The notes beneath the pieces were generated by a model. That model was not told the DNA's origin. It saw nothing but the letters and a program-made list of their open reading frames with translations, and searched no databases. From Lathyrus oleraceus (lineage: Eukaryota > Streptophyta > Magnoliopsida > Fabales > Fabaceae), in the NCBI RefSeq assembly GCF_024323335.1, contig NC_066584.1, positions 421,081,819 through 421,145,818 on the forward strand: DNA of 64,000 nt, read 5' to 3'. This document shows positions 10,893 through 21,468 of this stretch, one piece after another (the first letter of the stretch is position 1; each line of letters begins with the position of its first letter). Both the position numbers and the translations under genes were made by a program.

Positions 10893-13800
10893 GTCATTTT
10901 TCTGCAATTCACAACCCTAGAGACAGCCACACATAACCAGAATACTCTCATTTCTTCCTTCTTGCATTTTTGCTCGATGGCCATTTCTGTTCAAGAGCTT
11001 CAAAGACCACGAGCTACCCTTGCTTCCATCATGATATAACCATCATTTAGAACCTTTTTCAAGCATTATTCATCATTTGTATTGCTGCACCAAGTTCTGT
11101 TTTCTTCAAGGACTTTTAATGGTGAAATGAGATTTGAAGAGTTCCAAGCACCATTGAGCCAAACAACTTCAAGATTCCATCATTCCACAGCATAAGGGCC
11201 ATCTGTTTCGAGCTGTAGCATTCAAACAACCACTGTTCAACAAATTTCTTCAAAATCAAGTAAAGTTTCGAATCTCTCATTTCTCTAAATTATGCTATGT
11301 TTGTGAAAGATCCTTTGATGCTGATTCTAATGAACTATGCCTTGTTTAAAATGCTTGTGTCATGACTGAGAAATCTGGATTTCAGTTTGTGTGTTCAAAC
11401 CTATTTTCACTCGGTTTGCCTTGCTTAGGATGAGTTAGTGAGATTGGATGTTATATTTGTGATGCTTGATGTTTGCTGATGCTTTTGATATGCTTACATT
11501 TAAATTCTGGGCATTTTGAATTTTCGAGTTGCATGAAGGTGATGAAGATCATGCTGTTCCATGAAAACCCTGGCAGGTTTCCATTTGTCTTTCCCCAACC
11601 ATGTTTGGTTTGCTCATGTTTTTGCTGCATGATATCACCTTATCAATGCCCTGTTGTGTGAGTTTCTCTGTTGGAAATTTGTTGTTGGATAATGAACATG
11701 AGTATGCCCTGCTGATGAACCCTAAGAGTTGCCCAGAAATTTCACATGAATATGTGTGGTTTATTGCTGTTTAGATGTGCATGAACATTGTTGTATCTTT
11801 GCCTTGCTGTTTGCCATGATGATGGAATTTCGAGTGATGTTGATTTTGATGAATGTTGAAGTTAAAGATGCCATGGCTGTAGCTAAAACCCTAAGGGTTT
11901 TGAACCCAGAAAATTTGAATGTTCATTGGTCCGAGTACTGTTCCATTGGCCATCAGCCAATGAGAACATTTCATTCTCCATGCCAAAACGCAGAGTTTTG
12001 ATAAGTGAGGCGCTTATTTACTTAAATGCCATTCGGTCCACATGTTTGACCATTAGTCCATGTTATGTGCATTCATGTTTGTTCCAAATGATCATTCAAC
12101 TTGTAAAATCCATTTCTCTTTCATTTTAACTCCAAAAATCATGGGATTTTTTGCACTATATTCATGAGAATGTCTACTATTTTGTCATGATTTTTAATTA
12201 TTTTTTAGTTGGCTAGATTTTAAATGGTATGAGTTTTCTTAACATGTATGCCTAATTGACACCTTTTGCCATTCCTTTTATGAAATGATGAGGATGTATC
12301 CATTGCCCCTGAAATTTTTTGTGGTGAAACTAGACTCATTCATCTTTGTTTTGATGTAGGGATTGTGCATTTATCATTTGTGGTTTGCTAGATATGAATT
12401 TTTGAACTAGGGTGTGACAATTTGTGTCACACCAATGTTATGCCATTTCTTGATTTTTGTTCACATGTCTCCTGGCCTTCAAACAACTTGAAATTTTGCA
12501 TGAATGTTCTCTCACATGTCTAGTTTGTGTATGAATTTTCTGGAATTTAACCATGCTGTTTCCTATTTGTTTGTGAATTTTCTTCCATGCCTAGTCAATT
12601 GTTGACTTTATGTGATACATGATGCCAAATCCTTTGTGAAATTCTCATATCTTATTGTATGATCATGAAATTTCATATGTGATAACTAGACATCTTGAGC
12701 TTTGCATTGGTGTTAATATCTTTCATTTCTCATCTGTTTTCAATTTGTTATGATTTTTTGAAGTTGACTCATGTTTGTTGACCTTCATTGTGCATGCTTG
12801 AATTTGGTTTGACTTCTTGATTTTAATTGATTGCCTTCCTCTCATCCAAATGCCATGAAATTTGACATGCTTGCCATGCTAGATGTTAGGATTGAATGTG
12901 ATTTATTTGATGATTTTTGAGATTGTTTGGGTTGACTTTTGGTGCAAGTCATTCTGTTGACTTCTTTGTGTTTTCATTTTGCCATGTTTGACTTCTTTGG
13001 CCTATGGAATGACCTTGATGCATGATATGAGTTTGAATCCAATTGTGTTTGCCTCTTAGGTGATTGATTTTGATTTTGATTGAATTTGTTTTGCTGTTTT
13101 GGATTTCTTATTTGTTTTTGACCCTAGGCTTGCCCTAGTGGTCTTTTGGACTTACAATTGAGTTAATGTTTCAGGTTGAGCATAGTGCTTCAAAGAAACC
13201 ATGCCAGTTTGTTTGAGTTTTGGTCATAATATGTGCTAACCTTTGTTTTGTAGGTGTAACTCATATGAGTTTGGCCTTTTGCTTTGGCACATCTGTTTAC
13301 TGTTAACTGTTTGTTCCCTTTCTTTCTGATTTAATTGTGGAACTGTGAACTGATTTGTTTGATTTTTCTCAGGTACCCTTTAGTTGCTTTATTTGCTTAC
13401 TTTGCTATTTAGCAATTGCTTTTGAGGTATAATTACTCTCTCTTCATGTAGTCTGGAGACCCGGTCTGTTATTTGACCGGGCAAACTGTCTGAAGTCCTC
13501 CTTAAGAGGCAATGCTTGTGTGTGTTTAAAATTGTCCCAAGCAGGAAAAGTCCTTCAAGTAAGGCAATTGGTAGATCAAAGGGATAAGTAGCCTATCCCC
13601 TACTATTCAGTGAGTCCTATCCTTGCTCCCATTACATGGTTGTAGCATTGAGATAAAAAACCCAAGATCAATCGAGTCAATAATGTGGAAAGAGCTCCAT
13701 CTTTCTGAGCTCCCACACTTTCTGATATGCTCTCCCTGATCAGGGATAGAATCAATGAGGCACACCCCTCATCTCCTTTCATCTGCTTCACCTTAGCCTC

Positions 13801-14053
13801 TCAATGGCAAGGTTAAGAGCAACCTCTGACCCTATTCCAGTTGGCCTCAGTGCCTAACCCTTGTGTGAGCCTCTTGTGTGCATATAGTGTGTGCTTCATG
13901 TGATTGTATTTGCTTGCTTTGCCTCTTAGGTTTAGTTTAGACTTGCTCTTGTGCAAGATAGGTTTAGCTTAGACTATCCTTGTTTGTTTTCGCCCTCGTT
14001 GCGATCCTTTCTCTTGCCCTAGTTGCAATCGAGATCCTTTGTCCCTGCCTGCC

Positions 14054-14842
14054 GAACTACGGCAACTCTGATTCTCATGTTCAGGTGAGATACGTAGGCA
14101 CGAGACGCGATGTCTTGCCGAGTTTGACTAACCACTAACAACTAATCCTTGTTTGCTTTCGCCCTCGTTGCGATTCTCTTCTCTCGCCCTCGTTGCGATT
14201 GAGACCTCCCCTTTCTCTTGCCCTAGTTGCAATCGAGACCCTTGCTTCCTGTGCAAGTCTTGCTTAGGATAGGTTGGCCCTCGTGCCATTTAGCTAGAAA
14301 CCTTAACTTAGGGGTGACTTTGCATGACAACATCTAGGCTCGAGTCGTAGTCTCCCTAGAGTTGTGTCTCCCTCTGTTATCTGGTTAGGCTAGATCCTTG
14401 TCCCTGCGTAGGGGAACTACATCGCCCTGATCTTCACACCAGATGAAGTATGTAGGCAGGAGATTGAGCTGATCTCTCCGGGCGCCCTTTTTCTTTTTCA
14501 ACCCTTTGTGTCTTAACCACCCTTGTGTGTGTTCTGGTTGGAGTCCGACATAAGTCCAGCGATTGGCAGTTGGTTTCCTGTGTGTGTTTTTTGGTTCGGA
14601 TGCTGATGTAAGTCCAGTGATTGGCATTCAGGCTCCACGTTTGCCTGTGTCTTGTTTGTTTGTGTGTGTGTCAGCCGAGCTACGAATGCTCTGATTCTTC
14701 TCTCGTCCGAGAAGATACGTATGCATAGGATGCGACATCCTAGCGAGCATGTGTCGTTTCCCCAGTCCGAACTACTTCGACTCTGATGTCTATGCCTGAT
14801 AGACTAAGTAGGCCCAGGATACGATATCCTGCCGAGTCAGTT
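14054..14842 (+). repeat. Four tandem copies of a structured RNA-like module in LTR A
   Basis: Copies start near 14054, 14414, 14677 and 14769. Each reads GA(A/G)CTAC, a short spacer, CTGAT, a hairpin, then (A)NGTAGGC and a second hairpin. Outer stems: CTACG/CGTAG (14057-14061 with 14093-14097), CTACAT/ATGTAG (14417-14422 with 14450-14455), CTACTT/AAGTAG (14772-14777 with 14806-14811). The third copy has one outer mismatch. Inner stems: TCTCA/TGAGA, CTTCA/TGAAG, TCTTCTC/GAGAAGA, GTCTAT/ATAGAC. Following hairpins include TAGGAT/ATCCTA (14726-14742) and CAGGAT/ATCCTG (14815-14831). Confidence 0.8.
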
Positions 14843-14933
14843 TCAGTCAGTCTCTTGCGTTTCTTTCAGCCAGTGTGTGTGAGTATTTGAGCAGTGTTTA
14901 GCAACCAATTTTCCTTCCTAGTGCGCGTGGATC

Positions 14934-14949
14934 CCGTAGAGTACTACGG
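14934..14949 (+). other. LTR-end hairpin with AGTA loop (LTR A)
   Basis: CCGTAG, loop AGTA, CTACGG forms a perfect 6-bp stem about 190 bases before the LTR end. The equivalent place in Ogre LTRs has stem CCTAGG with the same loop (24056-24071, 43333-43348). Element C has the G-U variant at 30450-30465. Confidence 0.65.
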
Positions 14950-15136
14950 ATGCGTAGGGGTGCTAATATCTTCCCTTCGCATAACCGACTCCCGAACCCA
15001 TTCTCTTTGGTCGCGAGACCATGTTCTTTCCTAGGTTTACTTCGAGCGTTTCCTTTCCCTCTTTTGGGATAAATAACGCACGGTGGCGGCTCTGTTGTTT
15101 CTTTCTTTTCCCGCCGGTTTTTCGCGTAATGCGACA

Positions 15137-17700
15137 ATTTGCAGCAGTCAGACTCCATTGTCAGCAAATAGTAGCCTGCTCTCAACATCTTTCTAGCCAT
15201 GGCATGTCCATTGGAATGAGTACCAAATGGACTCGCATGGACCTCAGTCATTAACAGGTCTGCTTCGTGTCTATCCACGCATCTGAGCAGAACCATGTCA
15301 AAATTCCTCATATAAAGCACATCACCATTGAGGTAGAAACTGCCAGATAATCTCCTTAAAGTCTTTCTATCTTTCACAGATGCCCCAGGCGGGTAAATCT
15401 GGCTCTGAAGAAAACACTTAATATCATAATACCACGGCTTGTCATCTTGCACCTCCTCTACTGCAAATACATGAGCTGGTCTGTCCAAGCGCATCATAGT
15501 GATATTGGGAACTTCATTCCAGAGTCTCACTACAATCATCGAAGCAAGTGTAGCAAGAGCATCTGCCATCCGATTCTCATCTCGAGGAATATGATGGAAG
15601 TCAATCTCAGTAAAGACTGTTGAAATCCTCCTTGCATAATCTCTATATGGGATGAGGCCAGGCTGATTTGTCTCCCATTCACCCTTAATCTGATTAACAA
15701 CAAGAGCCGAATCACCATAAACATCAAGATGTTTGATCCTAAGATCAATACATTCTTCCAATCCCATAATACAGGCCTCATACTCAGCCATATTATTCGT
15801 GCATTTGAAAGTTAGCCTTGCTGTAAAAGGAAAATGTGTGTCCTGAGGAGTAATAATCACTACCTCAATACCATTTCCATATTGATTTACAGCACCATCA
15901 AACACCATGCTCCATCGGGAACCAGGCTCTGGCCCTTCATCGAGCGTAGGCGCATCGCAATCTTTCATTTTCAAATACAGAATCTCCTCATCCGGGAAGT
16001 CATACTGAACTGACTGATAATTCTCATATGGTTGATGTGCCAAGTGGTCAGCCAAGATACTACCTTTTATAGCCTTCTGAGCTCGATACTCAATATCATA
16101 CTCAGACAACAACATCTGCCAACGGGCGATTCTCCCAGTTAAAGCAGGCTTCTTGAAGATATACTTGATTGGATCCATTTTGGATATCAACCAAGTCGTA
16201 TGATTCAACTTATATTGGCGTAAGCGCTTAGCAGCCCAAGCCAAAGCACAACATGTTTTCTCAAGCATCGAGTATCGAGACTCACACTCAGTGAACTTCT
16301 TACTCATGTAGTATATAACATATTCTTTCTTTCCCGATTCGTCTTGCTACCCAAGGACACAACCCATTGAATCTTCAAGCACAGTCAGATACATAATCGA
16401 GGGTCTCCCTTCCACAGGCAGAGACAGAATCAGAGGCTCAGACAAATACTCTTTAATACTGTCATAGGCTTTTTGGCAATCCTCGGTCCAATCATGAGAC
16501 TAATCTTTCCGCAGAAGCTTCAATATCGGCGCACATGTGGCAGTCATGTGGGATATGAATCTGGAAATGTAATTCAAGCGGCCAAGAAAACCTCGGACTT
16601 GCTTCTCAGTTTTGGGCACAAGCATCTCTTGTATTGCTTTGACCTTGGCAGGATCAACCTCAATACCTCTCTCACTGACGATAAAGCCCAATAACTTGCA
16701 GGAACGGACTCCAAATGTACATTTGTTAGGATTCATACGAAGCTTATACTTCCTCAAACGCTGAAAAAGCTTCAACAAGTATTCTACATGCTCAACTTCC
16801 ATTCTTGACTTTGCAGTCATATCATCAACATATACTTCGATCTCCTTGTGCATCATATCGTGAAACAAGGTAGTCATAGCTCGTTGATACGTGGCTCCGA
16901 CGTTCTTCAAACCGAAGGGCATCACTCGATAACAGAATGTTCCCCAAGGTGTGAGGAATGTTGTCTTCTCCATATCCTCGGGTGCCATTTTAATCTAATT
17001 ATATTTGGAAAATCCGTCCATAAACGAGAAGACATTGAATTTAGTTGTATTATCTACCAACATATCAATATGTCGTAAAGGAAAATCATCTTTTGGACTA
17101 GCTTTATTCAAGTCTCTATAGTCCACACACATTCGGACTTTTCCATCTTTCTTAGGCACGGGCACAATAATGGCCACCCATTGAGGATATGTAGAAGTCA
17201 CCAGAAACCCCGCATCAATTTGCTTTTGAACTTCCTCTTTAATTTTCACTGCCATATTAGGATGAGTTCTTCAGAGCTTCTGCTTTACAGGCATGCACTC
17301 AGGCTTCAAAGGCAGGAAATGTTGCACGATATCAGTATCCAGACCAAACATGTCTTTATATGACCAGGCAAAGACGTAGACGTATTCTCGTAGCAACTCA
17401 ATCAACCCCTTTTTAACAGATTCTTCCAGGAGTGCCCCAATCTTTACTTCTCCTACACAATCTTTAGACCCCAAGTTGACTGTTTCCAGATTCTCAAGAT
17501 GTGGCTGAATGATCTTCTCTTCATGCTCAAGTAGACGTGTAATCTCGTCAGGAATCTCTTCGACATCATCTTCTTCCGCCTCAAATACAGGGAACTCAAA
17601 GTTGGGAGATGGTGTTGGATCATTATGTTCAACGGGTTTGATCAACCGACATAATGATTTAGGATACAAAGAGATTTTAGAATTCAAACAAGGAAAATCA
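15137..17700 (-). pseudogene. pol: Pol of element B (degenerate RT and RNase H domains, truncated integrase)
   Basis: RT runs leftward from about 17687 and keeps VDYRDLN, FSFMDGF and YVDD (near 16817-16832). The Ty3-type RNase H follows, then an archaeal-type RNase H at about 15500-15930 with FDGA, NNMAEYEA, GDSALV and ADALA. The integrase zinc region breaks off at 15137, just before its CxxC. At least four in-frame interruptions are visible, near 17268, 16992, 16499 and 16310-16360. The stretch after 15137 that seems to prolong the frame is LTR of element A, not integrase. Homology to element A pol is clear throughout. No function is expected. Confidence 0.9.
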
Positions 17701-17906
17701 TTATGCAGATGAAAAAATTGATTTTATTCTTATTTTTAGGGTTTTATGTGATCACCAATTTCATGCAAAAAGTGAAAAGGGAAAATAATTGGAAAACAAA
17801 CATTTAACATGAATTTATTGAATGAAAATATCATTGTATTTATGAGCCAACAATGTCATCACTCCTCCTTTTTGCATGGGAGGAGGGTTTTTAAACACAA
17901 TGAACA
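17701..17906 (-). other. Decayed pro-RT intron of element B
   Basis: It lies where element A has its intron. At the donor position B reads CATAA/GTCAAA in the same codon phase. At the acceptor position TGCAG has become TGCAT (about 17704-17708) with a one-base shift just after. The AG needed for splicing is therefore missing here. Alignment is by eye. Confidence 0.5.
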
Positions 17907-19295
17907 TTAATTTGACTTATGGATAACTGTTGGAACATCAATAGCAACCCAATTATTGCAGACCCCTCCAGGGATGAGAAAATTGCCAGAATCTTCCTTT
18001 GCATCCTCTTCCAAAATAGCAGCAGCTTCCTCATCTTGACCGGTGTGGATGAATCCACCACTCTTGAATAGCCCATTCTCATTGAAAACGCCAGAAGAAT
18101 ACCCTATGACAGCCTGGGATTTGTTGTCTTCCAGCTTTATCATTTGCCCCAAACCGGAAGTTGTACCATGCTCAATGGCCAATGTAGTATCTTTATAGGA
18201 CGCACATGAAGAAGCTCCTTTCTTAGTAGGCGTAGCAATAGACAAATCTTGGAACGGAGTTCCAACTTCATCCTCAGCGTCTATGTAAGAAAAGGAAGAC
18301 AAATGGCTAACCAGGAGAGCCTTTTCTCCTCCTACCACCACTAGCTTATTGTTTTTAACAAATTTCAATTTATGGTGTAGGGTGGATGTCACGGCGCCTG
18401 CCTTGTGAATCCATGGTCTGTCTAATAGACAACTATACGATGGATGAATATCCATGACCTGGAAGGTGATCTGGAAATTACTTGGTCCAATCTTGACTGG
18501 GAGATCAACCTCTCCAATCACAGTTTTACGGGACCCATCGAAAGCTTTAACTACCACTCCACTCTTCCTCATGGGAGGCCCCTGATATGACAATTTTGCA
18601 AGAGTGGATTTTTGCAACACATTCAATGATGACCCAGTGTCCACTAGCACATTGGACATGGCATCATTTTTGCAGCTCATAGATATGTGTAATGCCAAGT
18701 TGTGGTCTCTTCCCTCCTCGGGGAGATCAGCATCACAAAAACTCAAATTGTTACAAGCGGTGATGTTTGCAACAATACTGTTGAATTGCTGTATTGTGAC
18801 GTCATGATCTACATACGCCACATCTAACACCTTCTGTAGAGCTTCTCGGTATGGTTTTGAATTCATCAACAAAGACAATACAGAGATCTTTGATGGCGTC
18901 TGTAGAAGCTGATCTACCACATTGTATTCAATCCTTTTGATGAGCCTCAGCATCTCATCACAGTCTTCTTTTGCATTGCCATTCTGGCCAACAGAGACAG
19001 GAGTTCTCACGACGGAGGTAGGTTTGGCAACAAGTGCCGGATTCGAAGCATTCACAGTCCCAACCGGGCGTTCAGCATAATCAGCAATATCGGCCCTTCG
19101 AACATCAGCTTGGGGTTTCGGCGGAGCTAAGAAAACACGACCGCTACGGGTCAGGCCGCTGACGTCGGCAATATTAACAACAGAAGTAGAGGGCAGGGGC
19201 ACCTCTTTCCCATCCTCCAATGCCACAACATTGTAGCGATAGGGGACCGCCTTCTCAGAAGAGTATGGCACAGGGCCAACTGGTTTAATGATCAA
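17907..19295 (-). pseudogene. pro: Protease region of element B polyprotein
   Basis: This open stretch encodes the aspartic protease part, which in an intact element cleaves Gag-Pol. The active site VDTGSS is near 18630-18650, followed by SLNVLQK, where A and E have VLPK. The motif for the closing segment is SCLLDRPWIH, where A has LLGRPWIH, so a conserved Gly has become Asp. The C-terminal end is acidic and matches the C-terminus of A pro (GVCNNW against GEVINNW). The frame itself is open, but the gag portion upstream is broken, so no functional product is expected. Confidence 0.85.
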
Positions 19296-21255
19296 AGAAG
19301 GAGAAGCCTTTTGCTTGCTACCATCATACTTAATAATAACAGGCTCAGGGATTCCGAAATACTGGAGATATTACGTTGACTTCATCAGCATCTTCATCAA
19401 CATTTCTGTTTTGAAGTATCTCAATGACTCCTTCATCCATCATTTCTTGAACGTCTTTGCGGACTTGGCGACATCCTCGTTGATTGACAGTGCAAACTCG
19501 GCATCTATCGTGGTCGTGCTCGTAATGACTGTACTCACACAGCAGTCTCTGCATCTCAACCAGAGATTGTCGAATATGGCTGACATATTTGACTTTGTAT
19601 TTACCAGGGCAGCCTTGGACCATGTTCACAGATTTCCCATGCTCGGGCAATGGGTTCTTCTTTACATTAGGACCTACGTCCTCAAAACACAAAATACCAC
19701 ATCTCACAAGGTCTCGAACCTTGGTCTTCAGTGGGTAGCAGTTTTCCATGTCATGTCCGGGAGCACCGGAATCATTAACACAATGTAGCTCTGGCTTATA
19801 CCATCACTGAGGGTAGGTAGGTATAGTTGGTGGGTCTCGTGGAGTAATCAATTTCCTCTCTATCAAAGAGGGATATAATTCGGCATAGGTCATGGGAATA
19901 GGATCGAAGGTGACCCTCTTCCTCTCATAGCTTGCACTGGCTTAATTACTGTTTCAAGGCTGGTAGGCCTGCTGTTAAGGACGGTGTTGTTGTTGTTGAT
20001 ATTGCGGATGTTGTTGTTGCTGATTATTATTATGATGCTGATACTGCCGCACGACCTTCCTCCTTAATGAGGGTCTTCTTGGTTTAGCATGGGAGGTCAC
20101 AGCATGTGCCTCGCCATCTTCCTTCTTTCCAAACGTCCCATACCCTTCCCTGACTCCTTCTTCCAGACGCATCCCCGTGTTCACCATCTCGGTGAAATCA
20201 GAAGGAGCGCTGACAATCATCCGCTCGTAATAAAAAGAACTCAAGGTCTTCAGAAAGATCTTGGTCATCTCTTTCTCCTCCAGCGGGGGCATAATCTGTG
20301 CTGCTAACTCTCGCCACCTCTGGGCGTACTCTTTAAAAGTTTCTTTGTCCTTCTTGGACATGGCTCTAAATTGATCCCTATCGGGAGCCATATCCATGTT
20401 ATACTTGTATTGCTTGACGAAGGCCTCGCCAAGGTCATTGAAGGATCGGATGTTCGCGTTGTCTAAGCCCATATACCATCTCAGGGCAGCACCGGACAAA
20501 CTGTCCTGGAAGTAGTGAATGAGAAGTTGGTCGTTGTCGGTATGAGTCGACATTTTCCTGGCATACATGACCAAGTGGCTGAGAGGGAAAGTATTTCCCT
20601 TGTACTTTTCAAAGTCAGGTACCTTGAACTTTACAGGGATTTTGACGTTTGGGACCAAGCAGAGTTCAGCAGCAGACTTGCCGAAAAGGTCTTTTCCTCG
20701 GAGAGTTTTCAATTCCTTGCGGAGCTCAAGAAATTGATCATTCATAGCATCCATATTTTCATAGACATCTGGGCCCTCAGACGGCTCAGAATGGTAGATG
20801 GTGTCGTCTACTCTAGGAATAGTATGCACGACAGGAGGAGGAACAGCTAGGACCCGGCTAGATGCCGGCAGAGAAGCAAAGGTGGGTTGAGGACCCTCAG
20901 GCATGAAGTTGGGAAGCATCCCCCACGGAAACCTGGCTGGCATGGCTGTTGGTGCAAAGTGGGTGTTGGGCACAGGCACAGTTGATGAGACAATCTCGAA
21001 GATGACTGTCCTCTGGGGAGGAGTTGAAGGTGTCGGAGACGACTAGCTCTTGGCAGCCATGAATGACTCCATCAGGGCAGTCAATCTGGCTACTTCCTCC
21101 TTAAGTTCACGGTTCTCTTGTTCCAAATGATCCATTAGTCTTGATGCATTGGCTCGGGTGTAGTACCGGTGAGTCAGCTTGTCTTCAAAATAAATGAAGA
21201 ACACATAGTTAGACCATAGAACAAGAAGCCTGGAGCAAAACCTGCTTATGCACAT
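19296..21255 (-). pseudogene. gag: Gag of element B (several stops)
   Basis: Gag begins near 21255 with MCISRF; a coiled-coil stretch (LMDHLEQENRELKEEV) lies at about 21070-21150. A TAG just left of 21043 replaces an Arg codon kept in element E. The gag domain lies at about 20240-20560 (WYMGLDNANIRSFNDLGEAF). A polyQ/H tract ends at a stop near 19973, and further stops follow. The zinc-knuckle equivalent (HCVNDSGAPGHDMENC) lies near 19745-19790, with one His replaced. At least four stops separate the readable pieces. Confidence 0.88.
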
Positions 21256-21468
21256 GATGCATGCAATGCTTGTGCATATGATTTGTTTTTTTTATTTATA
21301 ATAGGAACTTTAGAGTTCTATTTGCAAATATTGGAAGTATTAATTATTTGGACATATATGGAAATATCACATAAATAATATCTGGAAAATATTTTTACAC
21401 CAAAGAAGTATAGTCTTGGTAACCAAATACAATACAAGAGAGAAGGAAAATGAACATCCTATGGAACC
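21256..21468 (-). other. ORF1-gag spacer of element B
   Basis: About 210 AT-rich bases with no ORF, conserved in element E (62359-62569). Confidence 0.6.

Larger units (their letters stand above)
1..15136 (+). mobile_element. Element A: Ogre/Tat-type Ty3-gypsy retrotransposon, 5' end outside window
   Basis: Order seen: gag, protease, intron, RT, Ty3-type RNase H, archaeal-type RNase H, integrase, long repetitive 3' UTR, purine-rich tract, 5.4 kb LTR. The dual RNase H and the intron between protease and RT are diagnostic of the Ogre/Tat lineage. The 5' LTR and any ORF1 lie left of the window. The 3' LTR ends at 15136 inside the integrase of the minus-strand element B. The target there reads ATTTG, so A is the younger insertion. 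Coding damage seen is a single in-frame stop in pol, which makes A the best-preserved element here. Confidence 0.93.
9713..15136 (+). repeat. 3' LTR of element A, 5.4 kb
   Basis: It starts TGTAGCACCTC after the polypurine tract and ends TTCGCGTAATGCGACA, where the sequence changes abruptly to the minus-strand integrase of element B. The last 200 bases resemble the end of the element C LTR (GGTGGCGACTCT, then a GCGACA end). It holds a TATA-like box near 10887, a perfect 7-bp hairpin CCCGGTC/GACCGGG at 13460-13481, repeated CGCCCTCGTTGCGAT blocks at about 13985-14235, and four copies of the structured module listed separately. No gene is seen. Confidence 0.9.

Noticed and set aside
14054..14842. 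Hammerhead ribozyme, suggested by CTGAT next to a hairpin
   Set aside because: The required GA after CTGAT and the GAAA box with its third stem are missing; the conserved parts differ from any hammerhead core I know.
14898..16307. A 469-codon minus-strand ORF as one protein
   Set aside because: Its last third (left of 15137) is LTR of element A read through by chance; only the right part is element B pol.
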